Source of the DNA: Axinella damicornis
Lineage: Eukaryota > Porifera > Demospongiae > Axinellida > Axinellidae
DNA: 64,000 bases
Direction of reading: 5' to 3'
Assembly: GCA_963931865.1 (NCBI GenBank)
Contig: OZ007506.1
Location: 15,948,242-16,012,241, forward strand
Position numbers and translations under genes: made by a program. Of this stretch, positions 22,650 through 33,373 are shown piece by piece; position 1 is the stretch's first letter; each line of letters opens with the position of its first letter. Below the pieces are notes generated by a model, which was given only the letters and a program-made list of their open reading frames with translations, was not told where the DNA came from and made no database searches.

Positions 22650-23040
22650 AGCTGCAGGCCGTCCTTATGGCTGAAATCTCTTGTCTATTCCCCTCCCCCC
22701 TCCCAATCTCCAATTAGCTATATTAACGGTTCCTATGCCTCATAGCTGCCAAACTCTGACATAAGAAAATCAACGTATAATTATAGGAGACACACATTGA
22801 CAGTTGGTACATGTACCAGAGAAGGAGTTCAGACATAGCTGATGGCGTGTGGGTGGAATGTATACAAAGGCCACAGTATACAGATTATATAACATTATAA
22901 GGTTGATTGCGCGTCTTGTAACCATGCATGCACTCAGAGCAAAAAGGAAATCTTTGTGGTCAGCACAAAATTTACAAAAATAATGTCATGCATGTATATA
23001 TTGTGATACAGAAATCAACATCGGACAAGTACAGCTGGTG
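22650..23040. other. downstream flank of the methyltransferase pseudogene, no gene seen
   Basis: AT-rich, no motif recognised; probably holds the 3' UTR of the minus-strand copy at 23057. Confidence 0.3.
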
Positions 23041-23056
23041 AAACAAAATCACAATT

Positions 23057-23862
23057 TCACTGTTTTGTGGCAGAAATGAAAACAGTTGTCTCCAAGTCAG
23101 ACTGTCGGCAATTGTAGCTGGCTATGCCATTCATGTCCGAGAAGACACTCTTCTTGATGTCAGCAAATCCAACTTCTTCCAAGGTATGCAAAACAAACTG
23201 CAGTGGAAGGGCTACTTGGACATACTTTGCTTCCCCAACATGGTAGTATCCTAGCCCTTCCTTGTTTCGAACAGTAGAGTACAGGAGAAGGGTTCCTCCT
23301 GTGTTGATGAGATTAGATATCCGCTTGACAGCAGCTTTGTATTCCTCCCGTGTGAAGCAGCCATTCTCAATGCAGAGGATGCTCATCACAACATCGTAGG
23401 GCCCTTCAAATCCCTTGGGTATGGGTGGATCCTGGGAAATGTCGCAAGGTACAACAGCCTTGATAGATTTCCTTAGCCATTCTTTTCGCTTGAGAGTCTC
23501 TCGTTGCTCTTTCCTTCAAGAGTGTGAACAACGTACTCGAAGTAACGCGACCAGTCCCAACCCATCTGAGGGTTCGTCAGCCACTGCTGGATCACTTCAC
23601 GGGAACTAGCAGTGAATTCTGCAAGAATAATGTCTGGATGGAGTCCAGCAGCGCTTATGACATTTGCTATGACTGGTCCGCACCCGTAGTCTAGCACTTT
23701 GAGAGGTTGAGCCTGTTGGAAGCGCTTATACGACTGAAAGAATTTGTGCAAATTTTCCAGAGCGAAACGGCTCAAAGGGCGATCGTCAGGATCGTTGAAG
23801 CACTTTTTCAAGTATACGGTTGGATCAAATGTTTCTTGAAAGTCATTGCTGCTTGCATCCAT
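23057..23862 (-). pseudogene. NNMT/PNMT/TEMT-family methyltransferase, frameshifted copy
   Basis: SAM-dependent methyltransferase related to nicotinamide and amine N-methyltransferases. ATG at 23862. The frame gives FQETFDPTVYLKKCF, then the SAM-binding loop VLDYGCGPVIANVISAAG, AEFTASSREVIQQWL and MGWDWSRYFEYVVHTLEG. It then closes early at 23473. The second half continues in another frame (SILCIENGCFTREEYKAAV, GTLLLYSTVRNKEGLGYYHV, QVALPLQFVLHTLEEVGF). Against the intact neighbour at 25414, the break is explained by one missing base in the CTCTTTCC run at about 23507-23514. Everything else is conserved, so this is a young pseudogene or a sequencing error. Single exon, same strand as its paralogue, about 1.6 kb apart. 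Confidence 0.85.
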
Positions 23863-23948
23863 CGCTTATAATGCACGATCACTTGTCGAGTAAACGTTAA
23901 TCCTCCGCACGTTTGATGAATCTTAAACGTTTGAGCTTTTTATTTAGA

Positions 23949-24135
23949 CTCATCGCGCTTCCAGTGATGTGTGTAGTTGCGCAGATCACTGGAAGCGCGA
24001 TGATAAAAGGAAATTCGAACGCCGCGCGCGAGCGATCGGTGACAACGTAGAATGCGGGCATAGATAATAGGTCGGCTCTATTATCTATGATGCGGGTAAT
24101 AACGATCGCCGCGCGTTCGGATTTCCTAGGAAATA
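23949..24135. repeat. nested perfect hairpins upstream of the methyltransferase copy
   Basis: First hairpin: 18-bp arms CATCGCGCTTCCAGTGAT at 23952-23969 and the exact complement ending near 24002. Second: CATAGATAATAG, six bases, CTATTATCTATG at about 24059-24090. The latter lies inside a larger inverted pair (GGAAATTCGAACGCCGCGCG against its near complement around 24108-24128). It begins about 90 bp upstream of the ATG at 23862. Confidence 0.85.
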
Positions 24136-25413
24136 TTAAGACTCGATCGCTCTGATTCGCTCATAAAGTGAATTACGAATATATTCGGGAGAATAAACAG
24201 AACTGCTACATGATGCACTAGCTACTTACTATCAGTGCCATACGGATCAGTATCTGGTGGTAGGCCCTGCAGACTTTAATTTCAATTCAGGTAAATTACC
24301 ATTCCTCACAGTCATCACACATGATCAGGTTGCATGCCTCTGGCATTTCATGTGCAGAATAATTCTATGCACAAGTGACATTTCTCCAGGTTGCAATTGC
24401 CTCCTCTTGCTGCATGGCATTGGCATCATGCAGACTCTACGGTTATGCAATGCCCTGCTGCCGTGGGATATTTGAACTGTGAACTCAATGTGCAGCATTT
24501 TTTCATCCTTCGAAATCAATCAGCAGTTTGTTGTTGTTACATGTAGCTAGCTGACATTGCAGAGAAACTGACTGCCACCAACATGCACTCCATGATTATA
24601 TCATTTGGATAATTCCTTCACCCCCATTCCACTAATTTAAGTATATTCAGTTTGTGCAAGTATAATCATAATGTGGTTTCCTACTAGCTAGTGACTCATA
24701 GCAGGAGCTTATGAGCGCCGCGAAGCGGCGCGAAGGAGCGTCAAACTAACGTACTTGTTAGGCCCAGTTAGGGTTCCAACTTTCTTGGATTAGCAGTAGC
24801 ACAAAAAAGCCATATAGGGAAGGGCTACAACTCGCACCTACTTTGTTAAGAAGCCTGTGAGGGCTCGCAGACGTGTGAAAAACTAACTGCTGCAATCATC
24901 CACACTAGAGCACACAACACCTGCCACGAGCAGCCGTACACGTACACAGACCGCAAATGCATGCATGAGTGCGCTACTCCAAGCATGATGGTTACGCGAG
25001 TTGGACGCTCCTTCCCGCTATGGGCTCCGGCTCATAGGCAAATCAGGCTGGTATGCGTGCATGTCACTCTAATAAAATTTAATGCTCCTATAATGATTCA
25101 ATTTGTATGCACACACCGTACTCTAATTCTGTGGACTGCATTACTGTAACACACACCATGCATATCGCTCCCAGCTCAGAATCTTAATAATTATTAGCGG
25201 CATGAAACGGCACTATACTCTGCACCACTGACGTTGCTACAGTAAATCCGATCGCTCAAAATATTCTCATTTCATACGAAATGACAATGACTTGATATAT
25301 AAGTAACAACTGCACTGTTATAATGCGATACAAAAAAGGTATATAGAAAGGTATCTTGCATTTATTAATCAGTACTGTAGCAGGTTAATCTACCGTTCGG
25401 AACATGCTCGAGC
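24136..25413. other. spacer between the two methyltransferases
   Basis: No gene recognised. A degenerate inverted pair ATGAGC...GGAGCGTC at 24710-24741 and 25003-25034 may mark an old element. Confidence 0.4.
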
Positions 25414-26277
25414 TCACAGCTTAGTTGCAGTGATGAAGGCTGCTGTTTCCAGATCTGTGGATTTGGAGTTGAAAATGGCAAGACTCTCTCTTTCGGGGAG
25501 CACGTTCGGTATAATGCTGGTGAAACCATTTTCTTCCAAAGTAGTCAGTACAAACTGCAGCGGAAGGGCTACTTGAAATACTTTCGATTTTCCAACATGG
25601 TAATATCCTAAACCTTCTTTATCTCGAACAGATGAGTACAGGATAAGAGTGCCTTTTGTCTTTATGAGGGTGGACATCCTCCTAACAGCAGCTTTGTAAT
25701 CTTCCCGTGTATTGCAGCCATTCTCAATACAAAGCATGCTCATCACAACATCATAGGGCCCTTCAAATCCCTTGGCTATAGGTGGTTCCTGGGTTATGTC
25801 ACAAGGTACGATAGCCTTGATAGCCTTTCGCAGACTTTCTTCTCGTTCAGTGACTTCATGTTCTCCCTTTCCTTCAAGAGTCTGGACAACATGTTTGATG
25901 TAGGGTGACCAATCCCAAGCAGACGGGTCTCGGTCTAGCCATTTTTGGATAGCATCACGACATTTGCCAGCATATTCAGCAAGCACAATCTCTCCACCTA
26001 CTCCAGCGACACTAATATCATATGCCAATACAGGTCCACATCCATAGTCCAGCACCTGAAGTGGTCCCTGTGAAGAAGTGTGGTTTGACGCGAAGTATGC
26101 ATGGATATTCTCAAGAGCGAAGGTTTTTATTGCACTGTAAACACTCTGTTGCTTGAATCCCATCTCGAGATAGATGGCAGGATCAAAGTCTCCTTGAAAA
26201 TCAAAAGTGGAATCCACGCATGTATAGCAGTCAAGCGTCACTAGATGAGGGTTAACTGATGGCGATGGCAGTACCAT
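25414..26277 (-). CDS. NNMT/PNMT/TEMT-family N-methyltransferase, intact
   Basis: Uninterrupted 287-codon frame, slightly longer than the usual 260-280 residues of the family. The typical opening FDFQGDFDPAIYLEMGF matches the conserved FxPxxYL start of these enzymes. The SAM site is VLDYGCGPVLAYDISVAG and the acidic strand end AEYAGKCRDAIQKWL. It continues with DPSAWDWSPYIKHVVQTLEG, MSMLCIENGC, KGTLILYSSVRDKEGLGYYHV and QVALPLQFVLTTLEENGF. The first 20 or so residues before the homologous block are unlike the sister copy, so the true start may differ or come from an upstream exon. Cytosolic and monomeric by family. Substrate cannot be told; a small amine or pyridine is the usual acceptor. Confidence 0.88.
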   Translation of the reverse strand: MVLPSPSVNPHLVTLDCYTCVDSTFDFQGDFDPAIYLEMGFKQQSVYSAIKTFALENIHAYFASNHTSSQGPLQVLDYGCGPVLAYDISVAGVGGEIVLAEYAGKCRDAIQKWLDRDPSAWDWSPYIKHVVQTLEGKGEHEVTEREESLRKAIKAIVPCDITQEPPIAKGFEGPYDVVMSMLCIENGCNTREDYKAAVRRMSTLIKTKGTLILYSSVRDKEGLGYYHVGKSKVFQVALPLQFVLTTLEENGFTSIIPNVLPERESLAIFNSKSTDLETAAFITATKL

Positions 26278-26339
26278 AGATATCTATGGCAGTACAGACT
26301 CACTGAGAAAATTGCGTGTGCCGTTAGTGTTATAGCGGC

Positions 26340-26545
26340 GAGAACTTCCTGTGGTGGAGCTTCATGGAAACTACACAGCCTGGAATACGCTGGAATCCAA
26401 CAGCTGTGCCGGCGCTTTGCATGAGCTTCTTGTTTTGCAGAACACAATTTTTCTGTGAAAATCCACCGCACATGCACGCAATGTTCAACCGCAATGGAAA
26501 CTTGTTACCGCTCGCGCGCGCATGCGCGAAACGTGGTACGCTCGA
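26340..26545. repeat. diverged copy of the 28159-28346 inverted repeat
   Basis: Shares CCTGGAATACGC, GCAGAACACA and the order ...AATCCA..GCAATG.GTTCAA with the better copy at 28159. Contains a CGCGCGCATGCGCG palindrome near 26515. Confidence 0.5.
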
Positions 26546-26559
26546 GAACAATTAATTAT

Positions 26560-28158
26560 CCGGCTGTACCGTGTTGGACAAAAAGCTTACCAAAAAGCAT
26601 GAGGTGCTCACTCTGCTGGAGGCCATGCCTCCAAACAACTCATTCAGGCCCACCAATTGACCTTGTTTCCACAGAGAGAAGCCAAAATCTCAAGCTCCCT
26701 ACAATTTTTAGGACCTTTTTTCTTATTCCAAATGGTTGACTAGTCCAGCAGGAAGTAAGGCGATGGGTTAGGGTATGTTAGGGCCAGGGCCAGTGCCGAA
26801 TGCGCATACATGCCTATCACCTATTTAATAGGGTTTACCATGAATCAGACTCTGGCGGTGACTCATATTATTATAGCTATACTAGATGAAACCACCTCAA
26901 CTAGCTATGTCATCATACACTTCTGGCAGGTTGTAGGCACAAAACACCTCGATCTCATGCCAGAGGAATGCATCCTGCTTTCAGTGTTTGGCCAGAACAG
27001 TGTGGGGAAATGGAGCAAGATGTTTCAGATTGTTCCACATCCTCTCCTGCTGGAATTGTATTCCTCCTAGATCATCTCTACTTGCAGCATGGTAGCTATA
27101 CTATGGCAAATATGCCATGGACAGTCCACTTTCCCGGTCTGCTGCTGTACAACTGACACTTCAACTGGTACAAAATTATCACCATATGCATCCTCCTCCT
27201 CGATGGAAACCCTGTAAATTTGTGCTAAGCTGCACTTGGAGTGGTGGAGTAACTTGCCTACTATAGCTACTATGCTGACCAGAGGCACCCAATACCCTAT
27301 GCGCCATTGCGTGAGTTCAAAAGGGGCTCTAATATCACATTGGGAGCCCCAAATCTTCTGGGGAGCCCAAAATTTATGACACCGGATAAGTGCTCCACTG
27401 GGCACTTACAATCCGCTGTGGACATTGGTCCAACAGGAAGTATTTAAATGGTGCTCTATAGAGAGGGCAGGATTCTGGATAAATCCTCATATGGTGGATC
27501 ATCATGCATTCACCAACAATCTCAGGTAAAGACTTTAGTACACGAAGTCATGGCAAAGTGAGTTAAGGAACACAACAAGGAAACCAAGTTGTTCTAAAGA
27601 AATCTAGCCCCCAAAACCTATTTACCCTTGCCACCGTATCTCGGAATACCAAAAAGCAAATTAAGAACTAGTACACATGCCTTGAGGATAGCCAACAGGC
27701 CATAATTACTCAGTGCTCTCACAAACATGCTAGTTCGCAACAACTCTGAACTTTAAAGATCCTTATTTAAAATTTTGTGTAAACTTTATGAGGAACTTTA
27801 GCTACCAAGCATAGGTCTGCTCAATAATAATTATTAATCCTTGAGTCCATGCACCATCACAATGTGTCCATAATACTTATCCACCAGTTTCTGTGACTAC
27901 GTGGGCCTTCTGGCCTCCACTAGCACTGTCAGTATACAGGTGCCGGGCACGCATGCGCATCCTCGCTCAATTCCAAGCGCGTATAAGACTATAGTACATC
28001 AGTAGTGGGCGGTGTTCCAAGAGCTACTAGACACTCACTCAATTCCGAGATTTCACGTCTAATAGCTCAGTAGTGCGGGGCGGTCACGGTTCCAAGAGCT
28101 ATGGGCTGATTTTTTACAATCATACCTCAATAATAGAACCGTATGGCTCTATTGTCTA
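26560..28158. other. gene-poor region
   Basis: Short open frames on both strands lack motifs or splice support. A GGGGCCCC-family remnant is at 27300-27385. Confidence 0.4.
27300..27385. mobile_element. degraded CCGGTGTCA-family MITE
   Basis: GGGAGCCCCAAATC, GGGAGCCCAAAATTTATGAC and ACCGG reproduce the family ending seen at 14190 and 22247 with substitutions. Confidence 0.55.
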
Positions 28159-28346
28159 CAGTCGATTTCCGTACCGTTGCGTTTGAACATTGCGTATTGC
28201 GTGACCGCGTGCGGCTTCACGGAAACGACATGGCCTGGAATACGCAAAGGTCTGGAAGCCATGCAGGCGAGTGTCATACTTGCAGAACACAGTTTCCGTG
28301 ATAATCCACGCAATACGCAGTGTTCAAACGCAACGGAAATCGACTG
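28159..28346. repeat. inverted repeat with ~45-bp arms
   Basis: CAGTCGATTTCCGTACCGTT plus GCGTTTGAACA..GCGTATTGCGTG at the left. At the right CACGCAATACGC..TGTTCAAACGCAAC plus GGAAATCGACTG. Arms are nearly perfect with a ~100-bp middle. No coding potential supported. Confidence 0.85.
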
Positions 28347-28349
28347 TAT

Positions 28350-29042
28350 GCTCTATACGTCACGTCAGTGGGTGGTCAAAGAGAAAGCTATGTGAGCGGT
28401 AGGGTGGACAATACACTACTAACGTAATTAGTGTACCTATAGTGCGGACAATACACTATACTTGTGTAATAAGTATTCCATCGGTATACGTACACAAAGG
28501 AGTCAATGGACAATGACAGTTCAACAAAGGCATGGTAAGTATATGCTATGAATACTGTAAAAGAGGGGAATTGTTTTGACCATACTGGTTATACTGCAGG
28601 GTGTCTAGCTAGTGGCTAGCTAGCTGGGTCTGTTTAGCAGTGGTACCCCGACTCGGTATTAAGCTGTGAGTCATTCCAACAAAACAGTGAAGTAGCTGAT
28701 CAAAATTATCGTTGTCAGAACTGTGATTGCATGTCATGATGATGCGACGGTTGTCATTGTACACTGCTTAAAGTAAGACCTTCAAAAGTGTAGACAGAGG
28801 GAGTTTTTCCAAACTGGTGAATGGACATTCCAAGATTTAGCACAATGTTTTAAACTCTCCAACTTCTTGCAGATCTCACACATGCAGGTATACAGCATAT
28901 TCAGGCCCATATATAGCCAGCCACTAGTCTGGGGTCTACACTGCATAATATATTGGTTCTGATGAGCGAAATTGAGGTAGCCCCTCCCAATTTTTTATTA
29001 TAGATAGCCCCTCCCAATTTTATATTATAGGTGCCAGAATCT

Positions 29043-29077
<35 letters not shown>

Positions 29078-30520
29078 CTCCATCGAACCCCCTGAACCCC
29101 TTCTGGCTAAGGGCCTGATATTCCAGATGAGGGCCTCGTTCCCAGGCCCCATCCTAAATTGGACAAGGCTAAGCAGCTATAGAGTGAGAGTTCTGCAGTG
29201 TGTCTGGACAAGATAAACTAAGAACTTAGGTATAACTAGTAGCCCAATATGCTTTTTCACTTTTGAATTAGCTACGTGGAGACTCATTCACATGTAGAAT
29301 GGGGGAGAGAGTTTTCCTTGAAATGAGTTGGATTCTGAATGTCATGGTAGACATGTGACTACACATGTCATTTATAAGCAAGAGTCCATCAGAAAATTGG
29401 ACGATACAGCCACCTAACTGAATCCCAGACAGGCCATCAATATATCAAGGCCTTCAGAACAGATTGTTGTGAGTTATAGAGATGAGAACTCTCCTGTGGG
29501 CATGACACCAACATTGAACTTGTTGTAGCTATGTACTCAGTTGTGTAGAGAGTTAGCGGGAAATCCACCTGATTAGATGACTGGGGACTTCCAGATGGTG
29601 GAGTTCTCAATCAAATGACTGTGAGGTCAATTAAGGGACACTATCAAACTCCCTGTAGGGCAAGAAGACAGTTTGCACTTCTGACCCATTGTCAAGGTGG
29701 ATGAAGCATTCGTTCGTGTCTGATTGGTGGTTGATAGATCAGGTGCTCATAGAGGAGATCACAGATGCGGTTCTCCATAGAAATTCTCAGGTGTATTAAG
29801 GTCTGTCTGGATGTATGATTAATTGTATGAACAGCACTTTCTTGTTGCAATCTTTAGCTTTCTGAAATACCAAAGATCACTCACCGAGTATACAGCACTA
29901 GGAAACATGCAGTAAATTCCTCAAACTACTAAAAATACAGAACACCTATATAGGTTCATAAACGTTAACAGTATTGACTCATACAAGTCTATAGATACTA
30001 CATGAGTATCCATGGGACAACAGGTGAAAGACTTGACCTACAGGCAGGAGAGAGCAATTTGCTTTTTACTTCATCATGCATGTACTCCTGCTAGCTATAT
30101 AGCTACATGCATTGCCATGATTGGAAACTGAATGTGGTATTCAAACATTTCATGGTAAGTGCTAGCTACATTTGTACCAAACCTGGATCTTCTGGAGCAG
30201 CAAACAACCGAGAGAGCATGCATGTATTTTTTTTTTACATTTTATTTTTAAGAAAGTTCATGCAATAAGGCGTAGGATAAATAAATAATTATGCTAAATA
30301 GAAATGTATCCTTATTAAAGCAAACTAATATAACAACCGTTACAGGTATTAAACCATTACAGGTATTAAATTGGTATAAAGAACAGCATGTGAACTATAG
30401 CTAATTACAAATTAATTAATTAATGTATGAGAGAACATAATTATTATGGACCGAGTCTTGTATAAAAACGTTACAGAAGGACGTGGTACGACAAAAAGGC
30501 TGTTGTAACAATAGGGACCT
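28350..30520. other. gene-poor region
   Basis: No exon recognised. Contains the GCCCCTCCCAATTTT duplication at 28980-29025 and the 35-G tract. Confidence 0.4.
29043..29077. repeat. 35-base poly(G) tract
   Basis: Uninterrupted run of 35 G; it produces an artificial poly-glycine open frame. Confidence 0.95.
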
Positions 30521-31336
30521 TGATGAATGTGAATGAGACGTCATCACTTCAGTTCTACTTTAACAATAATTTGGAAGCGAAGGCAGTCATTCTTGAGATA
30601 CTGACAGTTCTTTGTGGGATTGTAGTTCAGTTCAGTGTGGGTTATGAATGTAGAGTAGCCCCATGCACCTGGAGATCTTTCTTGTTTTGTCACTCTAGCT
30701 ACCAATAACTTTATTGTCTGTTGGTTCAGTAAATCGAATAGTTCTTGTAGTGTAGTTGTTGTCTTCCAACTGGTTCATCATTGCAACATGACCTCGGAAT
30801 GGCCATTTGAGGTCGTCATTGAAATCTCCTTGCATTAGGGAGCCAAGTACTGAAACGTGTGCCGTTTCCATCACCCCAGCCACACACATTTAGACACATT
30901 TTGAACCCCTGTGGGTAGGTGTAGAATGGTGGGGAGAACCAGTTGTCAGTCTTTCTTGTGTTGCTGAAAGTTTGTCAAGGTCCGTTCAGTTGAAAGCACC
31001 CCAGGCTCTGATAGTGACTCCATAGCAACAATTTGAAAGTTAAGACCGTCGTTCTTGAGGTACTGGCAGTTGGTGGTTGGGTTGAAGTTGAGGTCCTTGT
31101 GAGGAATGAGGGTAGGACAGCCGACCCACTGTCAGTCATCTCTCCAATGGTCACCTGACTGGTGATTCTGGCATCTGTTGTCTCACTGAAGGGAATGGTG
31201 CGTCCACGGTGGTAGCTACTTGTCTTGGAGTTGATTGCAAAGCTGGATGACATGACCTCGGAATGGCCATTTGAGGACATTATCAAACTCTCCTCGCATT
31301 AGGTGGGCAAACACTGACACATGTGTGCCCTTGCCT

Positions 31337-31952
31337 TTAACCCTTTAAGCCCCATTGACGTCTATAGGCGTCATTTAGACCCTATGCACTTGTAGGGCTT
31401 CTCGCCAGTCCTAAAAGAGACCCAAAAGTCTTCAGAGGGCCTAGGGACGACTTTAAGGCACGAACTCAAAAATTTGGTCAGATTTCGGCGCGCCTCCCCC
31501 ACTAAACGTACAAGCGGGGGGGGTTTCGAAGGGGGGGCGGCAGCCCCCCCCCTTCGTCGGCCTGTCGTGGGCGTTTTTTGATTTTAATGAGATTCATTGA
31601 CCCGAGAATTTTTGATTCTAATGATATTCATAGACCCCACCCAGGGCCTCAGGAAAACCTGCAAATTGGTGGTGTAAGGTGTGCCATCAGTCAGATCTGG
31701 CCCAAGTTTCGGGAAATGCTGGGCGAAAATCCGGCTGACATCCACCTTTGACCTCCGATTTCTGGCCTTGTGGGGGGTCATGAATATCATTAACGGTATT
31801 GCCAGAGGGGTCTCTCCATGTGTGCGGGCCCCACCAAGTTTGGCCGCTGAGGAGCGAATGCTGTGGGAGAGGAGTACCTACGAAAGTGGTGTGCGCTGAA
31901 TGCATGAAAATGTGTTGTCTTGGTGGGAAGAATTCGGTGGTTAAAGGGTTAA
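31337..31952. mobile_element. TTAA-flanked MITE, CCCTTTAA ends, inside a MATH domain
   Basis: TTAA at 31337-31340 and 31949-31952, ends CCCTTTAAGCCCC and GGTGGTTAAAGGG. Removing the element and one TTAA rejoins the MATH repeat in frame (DANGC, I, KGKGTHVSV), so the insertion site and 4-bp duplication are confirmed by the host gene. Interior has G-rich and C-rich blocks around 31510-31555. No transposase. Confidence 0.85.
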
Positions 31953-32267
31953 TGCAGCCATTAGCATCTACTCTGAGACACATCTTGTACCCGTGTGGGT
32001 GGGTGTAGAATGGCGGGGAGTACCAGTGGTCACTGTGCATCTTGTCTCGTGCAAAGTTTGTCATGGTTAGTTCAACCGGAAGCACTCCTGGTGTCCAGGC
32101 TCTGATAGTGACTCTAAGGCAACAACCTGAAATTGAACGCAGTTGTTCTTGAGGTACTGGCAGTTGTTGGTTGGGTTGAAGTTGAGGTCATTGTGGAGAA
32201 TGAATTATATCACAGCCCCACCCACCTTCAGCTCTGTAGTAATTGGACCTGTCACTGTGATTATACA

Positions 32268-32360
32268 CTTGTTGAATTCCTTGGTTGTGCTGTAAGACAA
32301 TGCGCATTCCTTGGTAGTTCTGTAGCAGTATGCATTCCTTGGTCGTTCTGTAACGGTATT
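32268..32360 (+). repeat. three ~29-bp tandem units in the MATH pseudogene
   Basis: ATTCCTTGGTTGTGCTGTAA, ATTCCTTGGTAGTTCTGTAG and ATTCCTTGGTCGTTCTGTAA start successive units. They belong to the sequence that interrupts the first MATH repeat together with the tRNA-like piece. Confidence 0.75.
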
Positions 32361-32444
32361 TTGCAGGTGTTCTACTCTGTATATGTGCTGTACCTGATTG
32401 TTCTTTCTCTCTCGCAATGAAATATTTGGCCAAGATTATATTTC

Positions 32445-32505
32445 TGGTGACAAGGATGGGATACGAACCCACGCGTGCATAGCACAATAGATTAGCACTC
32501 CACTG
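32445..32505 (-). repeat. tRNA-Leu-like 3' half (SINE or tRNA pseudogene)
   Basis: Minus strand ends GTGGGTTCGTATCCCATCCT then TGTCACCA: a T-arm (GTGGG/CCCAT around TTCGTAT), a short variable arm (GTGC/GCAC) as in leucine tRNAs, and a 3' CCA. The anticodon arm has a 9-base loop and the D arm and 5' acceptor strand are absent. Not a functional tRNA; the CCA suggests retroposition. Confidence 0.55.
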
Positions 32506-32689
32506 GTCACTGTTGTCTCACTGAATTCAATGGTGCGTCCATGGTGGTACTTGTCTTGGAGATGATTGCAGAGCTGGATGAGGACATGACCTTGGAATGG
32601 CCATTTGAGGTCATCATCAAACTGTCCTTGCATGAGGTAGGCAAACACTGACACATGAGTGCATGCCCTTGCCTTTATCAACACCATTA

Positions 32690-33373
32690 TCGTGGGTGGG
32701 GATGGGTGACTGATCAGATAAATAGGTGCAAATGGGGGATTTATAATTTGTAAACTTGAAAAAAAAACAACACTGTCAGGTACAAGTTTAGAACTATAGC
32801 AATGTAGACTACTATTAGGCTAGTAGCTAGCTACGTACGTATTAGATAGAACTACTCAGAAGGGTTTGTTTCAGAAAATATAAGGGGGGGGGGGGGGGGG
32901 GGGGGGGGGGAAGGGGGGGGGACAAAACAAAACATAAGGAAATTTGTGGAGGGGGAGGCTGTGCAGCAGTGCATCATTTAGGGGGTCTGGGTTTGAGATC
33001 TCTAAGGGTGGGCAAAACATTTTCAAGGGGGGATATAAGTAGCTTGGTATGGTTCACGAAGTATCAGGCGGCATAATTATCGAACATTCCGTTTGAAAAG
33101 CGCTTGTAGGTGGTTGTACAAACTCAACATGATCGTACCTTCCAAACATTTCTTTTGGTGCAGATGCTGCCGAACTTTCACATGTTATAGCTAGACTACG
33201 GCCTTGAGTGGTTTGTGGGAAATAACCACGAGAGGCTGTTTATTTGGACCACGAGGCGCGCACAGCCGACTGGAACAGCGTCGAGTGGCTGGGGCGTTCA
33301 TGCAGCCTCGAGGGGGGTATTCATGCAGCCACACCTACTAATTGCCACATGGTTGTATGCTCATTGACTGGTT
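32690..33373. other. intergenic with interrupted poly(G)
   Basis: Poly(G) of 27 at 32884-32910, AA, then nine more G. Otherwise no feature recognised. Confidence 0.5.

Larger units (their letters stand above)
30530..32687 (-). pseudogene. tandem MATH (TRAF-like) domain array, decayed
   Basis: At least three MATH repeats, the substrate-binding fold of TRAF proteins, read on the minus strand. Repeat A (from 32687): HVSVFAYLMQGQFDDDLKWP, CNHLQDKYHHGRTIEFSETT, then an insertion, then HNDLNFNPTNNCQYLKNNC. Repeat B: TMTNFARDKMHSDHWYSPPF, YTHPHGYKMCLRVDANGC, split by a TTAA element, then THVSVFAHLMRGEFD and CNQLQDK. Repeat C: FSPPFYTYPQGFKMCLNV, QGDFNDDLKWPFRGHVAMMN, GAWGYSTFITHTELNYNP, YLKNDCLRFQI, ending near 30530. 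The phrases YSPPFYTHPxGYKMCLRV and LKWPFRG are diagnostic. Frames are broken by 4-base TAGC insertions near 30710 and 31215, by other shifts, and by two inserted repeats, so it cannot make protein. RING and zinc-finger parts of a TRAF were not found. Confidence 0.8.

Noticed and set aside
28901..29216. Frames with poly-glycine or poly-proline
   Set aside because: Created by the 35-G tract.
32445..32505. Possible tRNA-Leu gene
   Set aside because: The 5' half is missing and the anticodon loop has nine bases; kept only as a tRNA-derived repeat.
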